A DNA stretch of 64,000 nucleotides, from NCBI GenBank assembly GCA_916610825.1, contig OU744452.1:4623543-4687542 (forward strand), in the 5' to 3' direction. How positions within the stretch are numbered: position 1 is the stretch's first letter; every line of letters begins with the position of its first letter. Source of the stretch: Haliclystus octoradiatus (lineage: Eukaryota > Cnidaria > Staurozoa > Stauromedusae > Haliclystidae). Made by a program: the position numbers and the translations under genes. The notes under the pieces are model-generated. The model was not told where the DNA came from and made no database searches. It worked only from the letters and a program-made list of their open reading frames with translations. Shown in pieces: positions 49,381 through 62,029 of this stretch.

Positions 49381-49774
49381 CGAAACTCTTTAAAGGGTAA
49401 AAGTTTGACAGGCAAATATTGGGAAGTACAACTTCCACTGAAATAAGGCCTAAAAATGCATTAAATGTATTGAAATTAATTGAAAATTTCCCCCATTATG
49501 ACGATATGTCAATCTTTGATAATCTATTGCTAAGAATTTGAAACCGGGTGTTCATATAGCTGTCACAATGCTATCAGGCAATGAGTTTCAAACATTAACA
49601 ACACGGATACAAAGGGTAGAACCAATTCTAAGATTTATAGCTTTGGCTGACTTCAGCTTTAGATAATAACCTCAAAATTAGGTATAATAATAAATTTAAA
49701 ACATTAATTATAGTGGGTTTAAACTCAGATACACATATCAGTATATGAAAGTGCTCAATGTTGGGTAAAACATA

Positions 49775-49825
49775 TAGCCTGCGTCACAGACCAAAACATT
49801 TGAAAATGTTAGGAGACGCAGGCTA
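49775..49825. repeat. Short hairpin
   Basis: TAGCCTGCGTC and GACGCAGGCTA flank a 29-base centre containing AACATTTGAAAATGTT, itself a near-palindrome. The TTAGGAGACGCAGG arm recalls the TTGGGAGACAC core of the GGGTTACCACA MITEs. Confidence 0.6.
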
Positions 49826-50114
49826 GGTAAATCAGAGCTTTAAACATATAGAATATGAAATCAATATAGACAAAGCCAAGCAATATTTTGTAAGCAATTG
49901 TAAGATTAATTCTTAGTCTACGCAGCTCCAGTGACTCTAATTGAAGGGCAGTAGGACGATCAGGAATTATAATGAAGGCTATATTTTGTTAATTACTAAT
50001 CTCTTCTGCACCTTCTCGCCCTTCTGAATTGTTAATATATTACTCTACGGATACTATATATCTCTTGATGTAATTAAGATTCCATATTTACGTATTCCAT
50101 TATATTCATTCCAT

Positions 50115-50185
50115 ATTCATCATCATCGTTTATTCTGTACCTTTGAGCTATACATAACTTCTTTCAAAGGACTGATACAGACATT
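50115..50185 (-). mobile_element. LINE 3' end fragment
   Basis: Read on the minus strand it carries CAGTCCTTTGAAAGAAGTTATG and then a terminal (GATGAT) run (split here only for reference), matching the LINE 3' end at 31,940-32,000. Confidence 0.75.
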
Positions 50186-50649
50186 AAGTAGTAATATAAA
50201 AAGGGTTTAAATAACAGAGAAGATTGGAAAGTAAAAATAAATATTGGCAATAAATCAAAGCAGACAAACAAATAAAGTTCTAACTCTCTCAATCTACTAT
50301 ATAAACGTCGATGTACGTCTGTTTGCAAGTCCCACTTTTGCTGGACCCCTACCTGGACGGGTTAACCCAGATGCACACTTGAGATTCTAGTCATAAGTCA
50401 TTACCTCCTATAGTGTTTCTGGCTTTGCAGGTGTTCGTATCATGCCGTAATTATTTCTTGACATATTTCCATAACAAATACAACTAGAGGTTTTCTTTAC
50501 AATTCAAAATGATCTTGAAAATCGAGCTTGCTTTCATTAGGCTAAGCAAATCCCAATATTCTATCACTCCCAAAACCTTTAACACAATCCTCCTAAAATA
50601 TCAATTAAGATGTAAAAATGTTAGATATTGTTTTACTTCATTATGACAG

Positions 50650-51179
50650 CTACTTTGCTATTCTGATTCATCTACCACCGACGCAATCAGAATGATACCT
50701 ATATCGTCATTTGGCAGACTGGAAGGTATTGTGAAGTTAAAAGATGAAATTATAAAAGTTCTTACGAATTCTGATATCATGCCATTGGTTGGACGCGAAA
50801 TTCCAACTGAATACCCTAAACTAGAAGAGTATTGTGTTAACCAAGGGAAATTATTACCTGTTATTAAACTGGATGAATTCATTAAAACAGTGAAAATTAA
50901 ATTTGAAATAAGTAAAGAAATGATATTATCAGCTTTGCATTATTTTGATGCCACTGGATCGATCTTGTACTTTAGCTATGGAAGGCAAGTTGATCAGTAC
51001 GTATTTTTAGATCCAGAGTGGTTTGTTGGTATTCTAAAGAAATTATTCAGTCATAACATTGAAAAAAATTTGATATTTAAAGATGATTATATTAACTGGT
51101 ATGATCTTGAATACGATGAATTCATGCAACTTAAAGAAGGGCTGCTGGAGAGTGGAAGACTCAGTACGCAACTTTTAAG
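50650..51179 (+). pseudogene. Roc-COR protein, exon 1 of 2 visible
   Basis: After TTCATTATGACAG the frame reads the end of a Roc GTPase domain (MIPISSFGRLEGIVKLKDEI) and then the COR domain: LHYFDATGSILYFSYG and QYVFLDPEWFVGILKKLF, ending GLLESGRLSTQLLR at AG|GTATTA. The next exon at 54,026 joins in phase 2. Roc-COR proteins (MFHAS1, LRRK, DAPK1) are large GTP-regulated scaffolds. The GTP-binding P-loop exon and any LRR exon belonging to it are not found in this window. This exon is itself open; the pseudogene call comes from the next exon. Confidence 0.75.
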
Positions 51180-51800
51180 GTATTATGGAGAACAGTAAAT
51201 CATAGCAAGCAGGGGCCAACTGAACTAAGTAATATGGCAACTATGTTTTTGTAAAAAAGGTTGGTCAAAATTCAGAAGAAAATTGTTTTTTCTTACTTTT
51301 TCCTCTCAAATTAGAGAAATCACATGGTTATAAAATTGAATTAAAATTCAGGTTTCTAGAAGTAAAAACATTTGTTGAACTATAATGTTAAGTAGCCTAC
51401 TTGTTTTTATTATATAATCAATTTTATTATATGGTATCCAAGAAAAAGCAGTATTGGAATAACATTTTTTAACCAATCAGTGAACTCCATTGGTTGCTGT
51501 GACAACATTTTTATTTAATGTTGTCTCTATTAAAATTCAGAATGTTTCAGTGTTGCAAATTGCAAATTTGAAATGGCGGAAAGGTTTGACGCACGGAGTA
51601 GGTTGAATTTTCCGACGAAAACAGAGGTTCAGCAGGGTTGAAATATGTTTATTCCCAATATTTACTTTCTAAAACTATTCTAGGTCAACTTCAAGCAAAC
51701 AACATTTCTTGGTCTGACCTTCACATAAATATTTGCGTTGTCAGATTTTGAAATGGTTTTCTTTTCTTTTGATTGAACCCGATTAAATTTATTGTCTTAA

Positions 51801-52505
51801 AGTGGGAATAAACCCCCAGACTATCTTTACATATGTAGTAGAACCCGACGTGACAAAAGCAATGGCGTAATTTTTTTTCGATCTGGAAATTATTTCTTGG
51901 TGAAAATGCCTGCAAAGTGGTGTTTTGACCCAAATGTCGCTGAGGAAAAAAAGGGATTGGATCTAGCTTTATAACGAAAAAGTCACAAGTCGTGCGGTTA
52001 TTCTAATAGACTTTAGATCGGATTAATCACGCGATGTTACGTTTGAGATGGCGTAGCTCTGTAACGGCAATCTATTTTTCTCTCCCACAAAACTGAGGTA
52101 AGGAATAACATATAAACTCAAGAGTAGCAAAATTCCAGATGATTTAATGATTTTGAAGTTCACGAATTTGAAGAAAATAAAAATCAGAAAATGTTCCATT
52201 CGTAGCGCGCGTTATACAGATTATATTTTGACATATCATTCTCACACATATTCAACACATATCAAAAGATTCTCTGGTGACCACAATAACTAGATAAGTA
52301 GAATTTACTGTTGTAAGCATGTGTCTGAACTGAAAATGGAGTATTCTTTTGAGGGTAAAAATCATAACGTATGGTGGGAAACGCTATAAGAACACCATAA
52401 CCGTTAGTTTATAATTTTAAAAAAAAAATAAAAAATTACGCCACTGTTTTTTTCACGTCGGGTTCTACTACATTTGTAAAGATAGTCTGGGGGTTTATTC
52501 CCACT
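51801..52505. mobile_element. TTAA-flanked MITE with long terminal inverted repeats
   Basis: The left 76 bases (from AGTGGGAATAAACCCCCAGA) and the complement of the right 76 bases differ at about four or five positions. TTAA occurs on both sides (51,797-51,800 and 52,506-52,509). The 705-bp element has no coding frame and a T/A-rich centre. TTAA targeting fits Kolobok or piggyBac, but the ends are unlike the 22.5-kb element. It sits in the intron of the Roc-COR relic. Confidence 0.88.
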
Positions 52506-52976
52506 TTAAATAATTACATTTTTATACTTATTTTAATAAAAGTGAACAAAAAGTAAAAAATATATAGAGAATAAAATTTGTAATGTGGAGAAAAGTATAG
52601 GGAGATGGATTTGTTTAACTCAAAGCTAATATCTTAGGCAAAAGCTAATACGGCAAAAGAGGGACAACACATTCCTATAATGTGACTGTCATACTACTAC
52701 TAATCTCAAAGCTGATAATTCGTTTCACAACACTGACAAATATTGTTTCTATGATGATGATAAACTTTATTTAATATAAATTTTTGCATTCAATTACACT
52801 ATCATAGATATTATAGTTGCCTGCTAATGCATATTTTATATGTTAACCTGAAATATTAAAATAAGTTTTTATGATTTTGTAATGTCAATGAAAGGAGCAC
52901 AACACAATTCACGATACAAAACATTATGAAAAGATACTACTCCCCCATAGCCCCGTCGAAGCATCTCCTTCGGTTG

Positions 52977-53720
52977 CTAGTGAAGGATGTCATGCAGAGG
53001 TTTAGGGGCATACATCTTTGATCTTTCGATGTGACCTAAAAAAGACTTCTGACGTTGGTGAGCAATAGAAGAGGCAGAAGGGAAAAGTTTTCTAAGTTTA
53101 GCAGTAGACAATAAGTCGGGCCAATGTAGGCCTATTCCTAAAGCATGCCGAAGCATGGCGTCATAAGCTGAGTCAAGTAGGGTCAATAGTGCGGTTGATA
53201 GAACCCACGTTTCAGATGCATATAATAGAACAGGTTTTCTCGTGTATCTGAACAGTCTTAAAGGGGCAAAATTGACCGGCGACCGCTGCGAGCATAAGTT
53301 GAATTTATGCTTAGCGTACTTCAACCGTCTCGCTTTGAAACAATTGTTATACGCAGGCCTAACTTGTAATAAAATTCATGTCAACAATGAACATTGTGTT
53401 ATAACAATAAGCGTGCACGTGATCCTAAGTGTGTAGCGCCTGCCGGTCATTTTTGCTCCTTTAACTCAACGTCAGTGTTGACATCGGACGCCCAGAATTT
53501 ATTTAGACCTCTAACGGCTTCCCAAGACTGGCCTCTACGTTAGGTTGAATCATTTGAAAAATATGGAAGTACAGACCTAGGTGCTTGAACTAATCTACAC
53601 GTTCTATATCACCATTTGATGTAACAAGGTGTGCCTGTTTTATGCCTAAAGCAATAAATTCCGTCTTAGTCGTGTTAATTGTGAAGCCTACCGTTTTACC
53701 AACCAGACAGACAATAGAAT
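52977..53720 (-). pseudogene. LINE ORF2 fragment (RT palm end to C-terminus)
   Basis: On the minus strand, from 53,720 downwards, the reading is VGKTVGFTINTTKTEFIALG, the GLxIN-KT motif of the RT palm. A stretch follows with SWEAVRGLNKFWASDVN in another frame. Then PVLLYASETWVLSTALLTLL, LDSAYDAMLRHALGIG and HQRQKSFLGHIERS, the typical LINE C-terminal region, appear. Several frame changes and stops are present. Confidence 0.85.
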
Positions 53721-54025
53721 GACAGACAACATCCTAAGGGCAGAAATGTGGATGGATGGAGCATGGCAAAACCCGTGCATGAATATGAATATGCTACCGA
53801 GTTGGGCTTTTTCAGTAGTTTTCAAATATTAGTGTGGGTTTCAATAGTTTTTCAGGCTTGTTGAATTTCAGTATGTTTTCAATAGGTTTTTAGTAGGGAT
53901 TCAATATATCCAAGATTCATAGTGAATTGAATATGATAAGTTTAAGAATACATTTTCAGTATGATTTTATTAGGTTTTCAGATTTTCAAAATCCATAGTG
54001 ATTGGAGACCAATTTATAATTTCAG

Positions 54026-54240
54026 ATGCATGTGGTCAGATATTGAATATGTCACAGGAAACAACAATATGTTATACTTCCTAATTGACAGATTGTGTCA
54101 CTTTAACCTTATAATTAATGTTGGCGATGAAAATGATTTGGATGGTAACTCTGTCATGATGTAGCTTGTACCATGGTATCTTAAACCAGCAACAGACGAT
54201 GTCTTGGAAAAATATTGGCCACGTCAAAAAGAAGATAATG
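54026..54240 (+). pseudogene. Roc-COR protein, exon 2 of 2 visible, with in-frame stop
   Basis: AATTTCAG precedes a join that completes Arg and reads CMWSDIEYVTGNNNMLYFLI and on to GNSVMM. A TAG at 54,162-54,164 follows, after which the same frame resumes LVPWYLKPATDDVLEKYWPR. The WSDIEY and VPWYLKP strings fit the COR domain, so the stop lies inside the domain. A following donor is unclear (GC|AAGT at about 54,241 is possible). Confidence 0.7.
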
Positions 54241-54795
54241 TGGCAAGTATCACAGTAGATGACATCGTGCTTATACTTATAGCCTACCGTTAATAGATGC
54301 TTATACTCTTTAGCCTGAGATAGTGTCTGGCAAATACAAAACATTTAGCCTTCAAGAATCCTCGAGAATTTCTCACTTTGATAACAAGCTTCAAATTAAT
54401 GCATTTTATACCGAACTGTAACGCAAATATTTTTGTATTTTTATTAATAAATTACCGTTTCGGATTTCAACTGGAAACATTCTCAAGTTAAAACTTACTT
54501 TACAATTTATCTATATTTATAGGAGTTATAAAAATTCTACTGGGGATATTAATAGATAGGATCTTATACCTGTCTGTTGGGGATAAATAAATAAAAAATG
54601 ATATAAATAATATAACATCCTATCTATTACTATTCCTAGCCTAGCTCCACAAGGCCCACTATTCCGCTACTCTACATCTGGGACTTGTAAAATTTTAGCA
54701 AATGAAATGATGAGCTAGCTCAACGTGAAAATTACCCAGTAAAATAATTAAATTATCAAAAGTAGGTGTCATCAAGGCTTGTATTGAGAATACTT

Positions 54796-56614
54796 TTATT
54801 GCGACTGCAAGATCGTAAGTTGCAATTGCGTTTGCTTAGTTTCATTAGCTAGCCTCATAGTTCGCCTCATTGTCTCTTGCACTATACCATTGCTAGTAGG
54901 AGGCTGCACGATTGGGTCCATATAAGCAATAGCAGTTTGCGGTAAAGTGTCCTGTATAAACATCGAGAAATATCCTGTGTGGAGTGGAGTGCTGTTTGAA
55001 AATACGGAGCATATCAGCCATACAAGATCTAAGGTCACTTGACAAATGGGGAGACATGCTTCATCAGATATATCTAACTCAAAATTGGCTTTTTTGATAG
55101 ACATTCTGAAAGGTGTAATATTAGCAATATGTCCCTTAAAACACTTGCGTGTTCGTGTTTCTACAGTACTCACTGATCTTTCGGGCTCTTTTTCTTCATT
55201 AAGTTTATTTTGATAGCAAATACCAACAGTAGCATGTAATGTGTCGTTGCCATCCAATGTCTCCGTATTGACATCATAATTATCCCATGCACACGCTGAT
55301 GCAGCAAGACAAGACAGACCATCAGGGATCTCTTTTTGATTATTCTTGCATGTATAAGCCATTTCTGTCTCTAGTCTTTTGACTTCGTCATAGTTGATGG
55401 TATGCCCAAATCTGTTAAGGATCTGCTGTAGCTGCTTTGACCATGTCAACGTTGCTAATCCTAAGCCAAGGGCAGTACTTTTCCATGGCTTGGATCTACC
55501 GTTTGTGCACGAGTAGATTGCATCTGATGCGCTAGCAAGGGATTTTTTTTGAAATAGCTCTTGTCCATCTGCATCTTGGAGCCTTGCCTTTGTCAATCCA
55601 CCATACAGCGTATCAAAAAACAGGGCCAAGATAGGGGGTACATCTGGTGAATTGGCTTTAATTGTGTCAATAGTCGTTGGTACTGGAGTCTTCGTAGAAC
55701 CTAATTTCAATATCTCTCTTCTTAATAACATAGCCGTAGTTAACACTTGTTGCTCTTCCTTTGAGGTTTCATAAAACGTATTGAACTCGTCTGTATCAGG
55801 TATTTCAGAGCTAAATCTTTTTTAGAGTTTCCAACTATCGTTATTTCATCCTTGAATCGATTAGTAATTTTTTCTATCAAAGATTGAACAGAATACAATT
55901 CCGAACCACCGTTCTCTCTGTATGCATCCATATAAAGTTCATTTAGTGCTACTGCAGCTATTGGCTTTTTATTTGATATAACTTCGGTCTGAATAAAATT
56001 TACCAAGCAATTGAAGGATTCTGTATGTATTTGCCTATTGGAGAAGGTGTAGCCATGTGCTTCTTCAACGATATCTTCAATATTATCACATTGCAAATAC
56101 GTCAATTTACAGTCAGAATGGTATTTAGCTTCACTTGCGATGAAGTCCACAGTCAATGATAAGATGTTCCTATCCCCTTTTTGTATTGCTGCAGATACAA
56201 TTTTAGATGCGCTTGGTTTTGATAGTACTTGATGAAGGATTTTATCTTTACCATATTTCTTTCTTATCCTACCTTTTTTACAAATATACATACATTTTCC
56301 AAAATAGCCCTGTTCGTTGTTGTAGGTTGCTTACTATTAGCTCTTGTATGTTTCAAAGGCGGGGGAGCAGTGAACGGTGTAGTAGATGCCGCCCGCTTTT
56401 TAACAGCAGTGTATCTACTGAGGCATTTTGAATGATAACAAAGTCCTTTAAAACCATCACGACGTTCGATAATTGTGGATGTCACCACTTTATATTTATC
56501 TTCTTTAAAATTTTGACGTAACAATGCTGCTCCCTTTGCCGATTCCCAGTTCGATGCTACGATATCTCTCAAGCTAGGTTCAGACGATAAACAAATCAGA
56601 CATTTTCTCTCCAT
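54796..56614 (-). pseudogene. Frameshifted unknown protein, repeat-associated
   Basis: Three overlapping minus-strand frames form one protein of about 600 residues. The N-terminal part (56,614 downwards) starts MERKCLICLSSEPSLRD and has later cysteines (GLCYHSKCLSRY), a possible zinc module. A shift near 56,285 leads to KGRIRKKYGKDKILHQVL, and another near 55,808 leads to EFNTFYETSKEEQQVLTTAM. The C-terminal part includes GLATLTWSKQLQQILNRFG and LAASACAWDNYDVNTETLDG. This last pattern recurs in multi-copy, uncharacterised proteins of invertebrate and fish genomes as I recall them, so a transposon or repeat origin is likely. I do not assign a function. Confidence 0.55.
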
Positions 56615-58017
56615 TCTATATAGTCATATTTATACATATATACCACAAGTTATATAATTGGCTCTTAATAATAAAAATAATGATCGTGCCAACAAACATC
56701 AAACTTCAGAAGAAAAGTGATTGCATTAAGATTTCAATTATCCTCAGACATGATCCCAGGGAAAATTATTTCAGCTGAAAGGGGCGGGTCAGGGTGCCGA
56801 CAGTCATCCTCAGCTAGGGGGTGATGGGGCATGCTCCCTTGGCAATTTTTTCACATATTTACATTCAAATATTAGTTCTAGTGCATTTTGAGGAATTAAT
56901 TCTATTCAAAATCACTTACAAATGATGTCTATACTTTTCTTTATACATTAGATAATTATTTGACATGCAGTACCTACCGTATGACTTGCAGGATTAAATA
57001 ATTGTATATAGTCTGTTGGGATAGTGGCAAGAAGATCATTTCGAGGGGAAAGGAACCTATCGAGGTTGATACGCATGTTGAATGTATAATAGATTTTTCA
57101 TGCAGTATATTGCACGCTTAGTTCAAAATGATTCTGTCTTAATTTCTTGGATATTATATTATATATTATTTATTTAGCATATTATTTATGTGATATCATT
57201 AATTAGCCTTATTAACCATGGGGGTGTTAAGCATATGTGATTCATGCTCATTCATAAAACCTGACCATGGTTCAGTCTCAAATGAACAATCTTGACAAAA
57301 AGAATAAACACGCAAACGTAAATTAGAATCATAACAAAATTTCAAGTAGATCATGAAAACTTATTATTGATAAGCAACTCCATGAGGTGGAAAGTTTCTT
57401 CATTTAAAAATAACATGTAATCTTATTATATGGAAATATCTGTCTTCGTAGATCTTTTGATTTTTTGAAAATTGAATTGTTAGTTGATAGGTCAGAGTTG
57501 CGTTAATGGAACTCAAAGACAAAGACATAGATACACGAGTAAATGGTCATCTTTGGCAACCGGCAGACCTTATAACAACATATCAAAAAATGTCACCTAT
57601 GTTTTGTACAATATATTTGATAACACCGTATCATTTAAAAAAACTTATTTATTATGTCTGTAGCTATAATAGTCACTATAATGTAGTTAAAAATTTAAAG
57701 ATGAGACGGTAGATAGAGCTCATCAGACGGTTTTATCCATATTTTATATTCATATCAATATGAATAAAAGCCATTTGACGAGTATCGGTAATCAAAATGA
57801 GCAAAACGCTCGTTTAACAGTGATACAAATTTAACAAGATAAATATAAGTAGCTATAAATACTTACAGAAGTAAATATAGTTATGTATATATGTTAAAAT
57901 ATGATAATGATAGATATACTAAGTATTTTTATTTTATTTTATTTTATTTGGAATTCTAAATTAATTCTCATCAAACATAGCTGAAATAAAACTAATATCT
58001 GTGGATAGGTCCATGAT
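56615..58017. other. No gene; non-coding DNA with one short repeat
   Basis: The only structure I can support is the repeat at 57,789-57,835, which pairs with 44,113-44,165, followed by a T/A-rich tract at 57,920-57,960. Confidence 0.5.
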
Positions 58018-60575
58018 TTATTTTTTGAAAAAAAACTTCAGATTTGATTGAACTTTGCTTTTTTTTGGTTGAGGTTCTCTCAAAGCCTCTATTTCAGTAT
58101 GGAATAGGGAAGAAGAATTTTCAGCAATAACATTTTGATGATGCGATAATGACTCCTCTTCAGAAAATTGTAAGTTCTGCTTCTGAGCATTTTTTTCTAA
58201 CTCCGCAGACATGAGCTGCACATCTTTACGAGTCATGGATGGCTTGGAATTTATGTCAAGCTTTCTTTTCTTTACTTTGAGAACAGCAATGTTAATTTTT
58301 CTTTCATTTTCATAACTTTTTTTTGAATTCCGGATTTTGGTAACAACGTTCCTTACGACAGGAGAAGTAAATTTGTCTTTTCTATGAAACTTTTGAATGG
58401 CCTTCGAAGAGGACGTTTGACAGGCTACAGCATTCAAGTGATATTTGACATTCTGAATCGCAGAGTATGTTGCAACGTTCATACGACCAGATTTTTTGTC
58501 AATAATATCAGTCATGACACTGAAGCTACTTTCCACCCTTGGACCATGGAAAATAGTCAACAGTGCCAAACTCATTTTTCCTAAACAAGGGTACGATAGA
58601 CTGACACTTCCCCACCATTTGTCAGCTCTACAATGTTTCCCCTTGTCATCTACAGCCTGAGGCAATGTAGAATCTACCATTATTCTCCTTATTTCCATGC
58701 TGTAGCTGTTTTCTTCTTCTTCGGATAAAACATTGCGCACCAAATCTGGCAGACGTAACAGAGCACTTAAAACAACAGCTTTTTTTGAACATATTGCAAC
58801 AGGATCAATTGCAGAAACAGCCTTTAAAAAATCATTGTCCAATGGAAGTTTTTTTAGCAGATAATTAGCGCATGTTGAATAAGCCACTTTGGTTTTATCT
58901 ATAAAATCAGCAACAATAGTATCTTTTCTTTTTGATTGCCTAATTATTTTTGATCCAACTGCACCAACAAAGACAGCCGCATTTGGTAGATGATTAACAG
59001 GCAGCTCGAAATCGATTTTTTTTAGCTTCTTAATAGTGGAATTATTGTTAATGATTTCTGGCTTAATAAAGTTGATGATAAATTCTTTGAAGACTTTTGT
59101 TTGCTCGTCATGCAGTCTGAATACTGCAGGCTCTTCTTGTTGGAAGATTTTGACATAAATTTTCATATTACACAAAACTGAGGAGTATAAACTCAAATAT
59201 AATCTTGTCTTCTTTCTGGTATAAAATAATTTTTTAAAGATTCTTTCTTTCCTATCTTTTCCTTCATCAGTTAATTTTTTATTTTTTAAAATTTTGTGAA
59301 GAGACGTAATTTCTTGTTGTGAATCCTCTGATACACTGCGTGATGTATATATAGCAGCTAGACGTGCTTTATACAGGATTTTATCGTCAGCACATAAAAA
59401 TCCAAAGTAAAATACCATATAAGCATGGAATAAGTGAACGGTGCTGACTGCTACATCATACACGGTAAGCCATCTAGTTGGAACGTACATTTCAGGACGG
59501 CGGTATGTTACACCAAGTAAGAGACACATGTTCTGAAAGATAACTAACATATCTTCAGAATATTTCAAATCATTATACAAATCTCTAAATAGCTGTTCCA
59601 AGTATTGTTCAAAAGGTTTTGTGAACTTTTTAGTGGCATTGTGTATGTGATGACAAGAATCACCGTCTATGTCCAGCATGGAAGGGGCAAGTTTTTCCCT
59701 GATTTGCACCTCTACCCCATTCTTTGGCCCTCTCATAACTGCACATGAGTCCATTAACATAGCCATCACATTCGACCAAGGTAATTTTTTGGATTGAAAC
59801 ATGCTTGATAGCTGATTAACAATGGATTCTGAGGTTACAGTAGGAACATTTACAGAATCTAGATGCTCCACAACAATTTCATTCCTTTCCGGGCAATAAT
59901 AGGATACAAGGACAGTCAAAATTTTATGCAGATTTGAGCTTGTTGCTTCGTCGATGTTCAAAGAGAAAAATCCAGCTTGTAATTTTTCACACAACTCCTC
60001 ATTGAATGCAACAGATAGACCATATCTCATTTTATACGAACTAGTTGTTCTTGCTAGTTTAATCTTTGAAATAGCCTTGGAATCAGTAGACATTTCACTA
60101 GCTAAATCGACAATTTTCTCCGCCATTGAAAAAGAAAGACTATGTTCCGCCACAAATGCAAGCACCATTCCTTCCATGTTACTCACACGATCACTAAGAG
60201 GAACATTTGAATTTGTAGGCAAAGGCTGATCAGGAATATCATTGGAAACATACATTGGATGAAGACCATAATTATGATGAACTGTAGACATTGAGGTTCC
60301 AGGTAGACTAAAGTTAGTTAACTTAAGTATATATTTCTCCACATGAACCTTTGTAACAACATGATCTGTAAATGATTTCAAAGAAAAGACACATTTTTGT
60401 CTATTTTAAGTGTGTGCTTGATTGAAAATGACTGTTACGCCTACCTGTCAAGGCAATTACTCCGCGAGAAGCATAGTTAATCTTTTTATTACAAAGCCAG
60501 CATAATGCTTTTCCAGGTTCTTTGATCTGATGGATATCGAAAATTGTGAGTACAAGTGAATGACTTTCATATATT
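58018..60575 (-). CDS. hAT-family transposase with BED finger (2 exons)
   Basis: The main exon (58,018-60,365) is open for over 780 codons. An upstream exon ends at 60,445; its reading IKEPGKALCWLCNKKINYAS carries the C-x2-C of a BED finger. A 79-bp intron (GTAGGC...TTTACAG) joins in phase to DHVVTKVHVEKY, supplying the H-x5-H. The catalytic core has MLMDSCAVMRGPKNG, SCHHIHNATKKF and PTRWLTVYDVAV. The C-terminal dimerisation motif is GPRVESSFSVMTDIIDKKSG, followed by a basic tail (PKKSKVQSNLKFFFKK). The first exon's start is not resolved. It could be an active transposase or a domesticated one; I found no terminal repeats. Confidence 0.85.
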
Positions 60576-62029
60576 TTAAATTTGAATTGTGAAATATATA
60601 TAATAGCGGTAATTACAATTAAAATAATGCATTAATAAATAAGAATAGTTTCGTTTAGGATAAACACATCTGTAATCAGTATTGATTGAGCTTGCTTACT
60701 CAATAGCTTAGTCCGGTATTATAGTTACTAGTAGGCTATGCTATCCACACTAGTAATATTCAAAAATGATTGCACCCCTCTCAAAGACTTGGTACTGTGC
60801 ATGTTGCCAGTAATGTGGATTATTTGCTATTTCAAAATAAATTGTATTACTTATAAAAAGCGCAGAAGATCAAAAAAAAAATGATCCAATAAATGGGTTG
60901 AAACATGAGTAATAATATTTTCAAAGTTTATTTGATTTTGATGATATAAAAAGGCCAACAAAATATCTGGCATTAGTCTTCCACAAACAGAGAAGCAAAA
61001 TCAACAGATAATAGTTTAATGATTTTTTATTAAAAAAATTAATACATCAGCGATATGACTAGGCTTTAATTTCTTGATTAAATAAATCCACAGCTTATTG
61101 TATATAACAAGAGACAAGAGAATCTAGTAAAATATGTATTCAATTGTACTTCCAACAGATTGAGCCTGATTAATAGGCCAAGTGTTTGTAAATTTGGGAA
61201 ATAATGTAGCAGTGGGTCTAGTAGGATCTCAGATTCTAAGTAGTAACTGGTATTGCGGTCCATGTACGGTGTACCCACCTTCCTAATAACTGCACTCAGG
61301 TTTTATGATAGAGTTGGGGATCCATTCCACGAAAAAGATGGGAGTATATCTTTTACATTGAACTCAACTTTTTTTTCCACCCATGACCAGTTCCAACGAT
61401 TTTTTATTCCATTGTCAAACTGTACAGAATCATCACGCTGAACGATCATATCAGACGCCATTTTTTTCCCGCGAAAACTCCAGAGGGAGATTTCTAGGAG
61501 ATTTTGAGTTTTGAATAAGAGGCCACAAATTCCAAAATGGCTGCATGTAACTGATTTTCGCATATTTGTGTTGGTGCTTAGTACATAGAGACTGGAGTGT
61601 TGGAATTAATATATATTTAAGAGAAGATTTAATTGTGGAAAGTTGATTATTGTAAACTTCTTTAATTAAAAAATAAAAATATATCAGAATATTCATTCTG
61701 AAAAATATTATTTCCGCGGAAATCCGCGAAAACGCGGAGAAGGATCATGTCTGATTATCCTTCACAGCATATAATTGATGAATATCAAACATTTAGCTAC
61801 GTGGTGTCGTTCTAGACAGAGAACACGCTTGCATTATGTCTGAATAGAACTGACTATATGTCAACATACATTACAATTACTATATTAAGATCATATGACT
61901 TTAGAAGTTACACAATAATCACAGTAGGTATTTACATGTTTATAATTAGACGACTACGTCACAAGCTACTGTTTACATAATCTCGCCGGCGCAAATTTTT
62001 TTTCCGTAACCCATGGGAAGCAATTTGCC
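60576..62029. other. No gene recognised
   Basis: Non-coding. A short CG-rich palindromic run (TTTCCGCGGAAATCCGCG) at about 61,710 and CpG-bearing sequence from 61,980 precede the next gene. Confidence 0.45.

Noticed and set aside
19674-54240. One giant LRR-Roc-COR gene
   Set aside because: The death-domain exon ends with a stop at 44,075 and the COR exons come after it, so at least two genes are needed.
61253-61696. Opposing open frames at 61.3-61.7 kb
   Set aside because: Short, overlapping on both strands, no recognisable domain.
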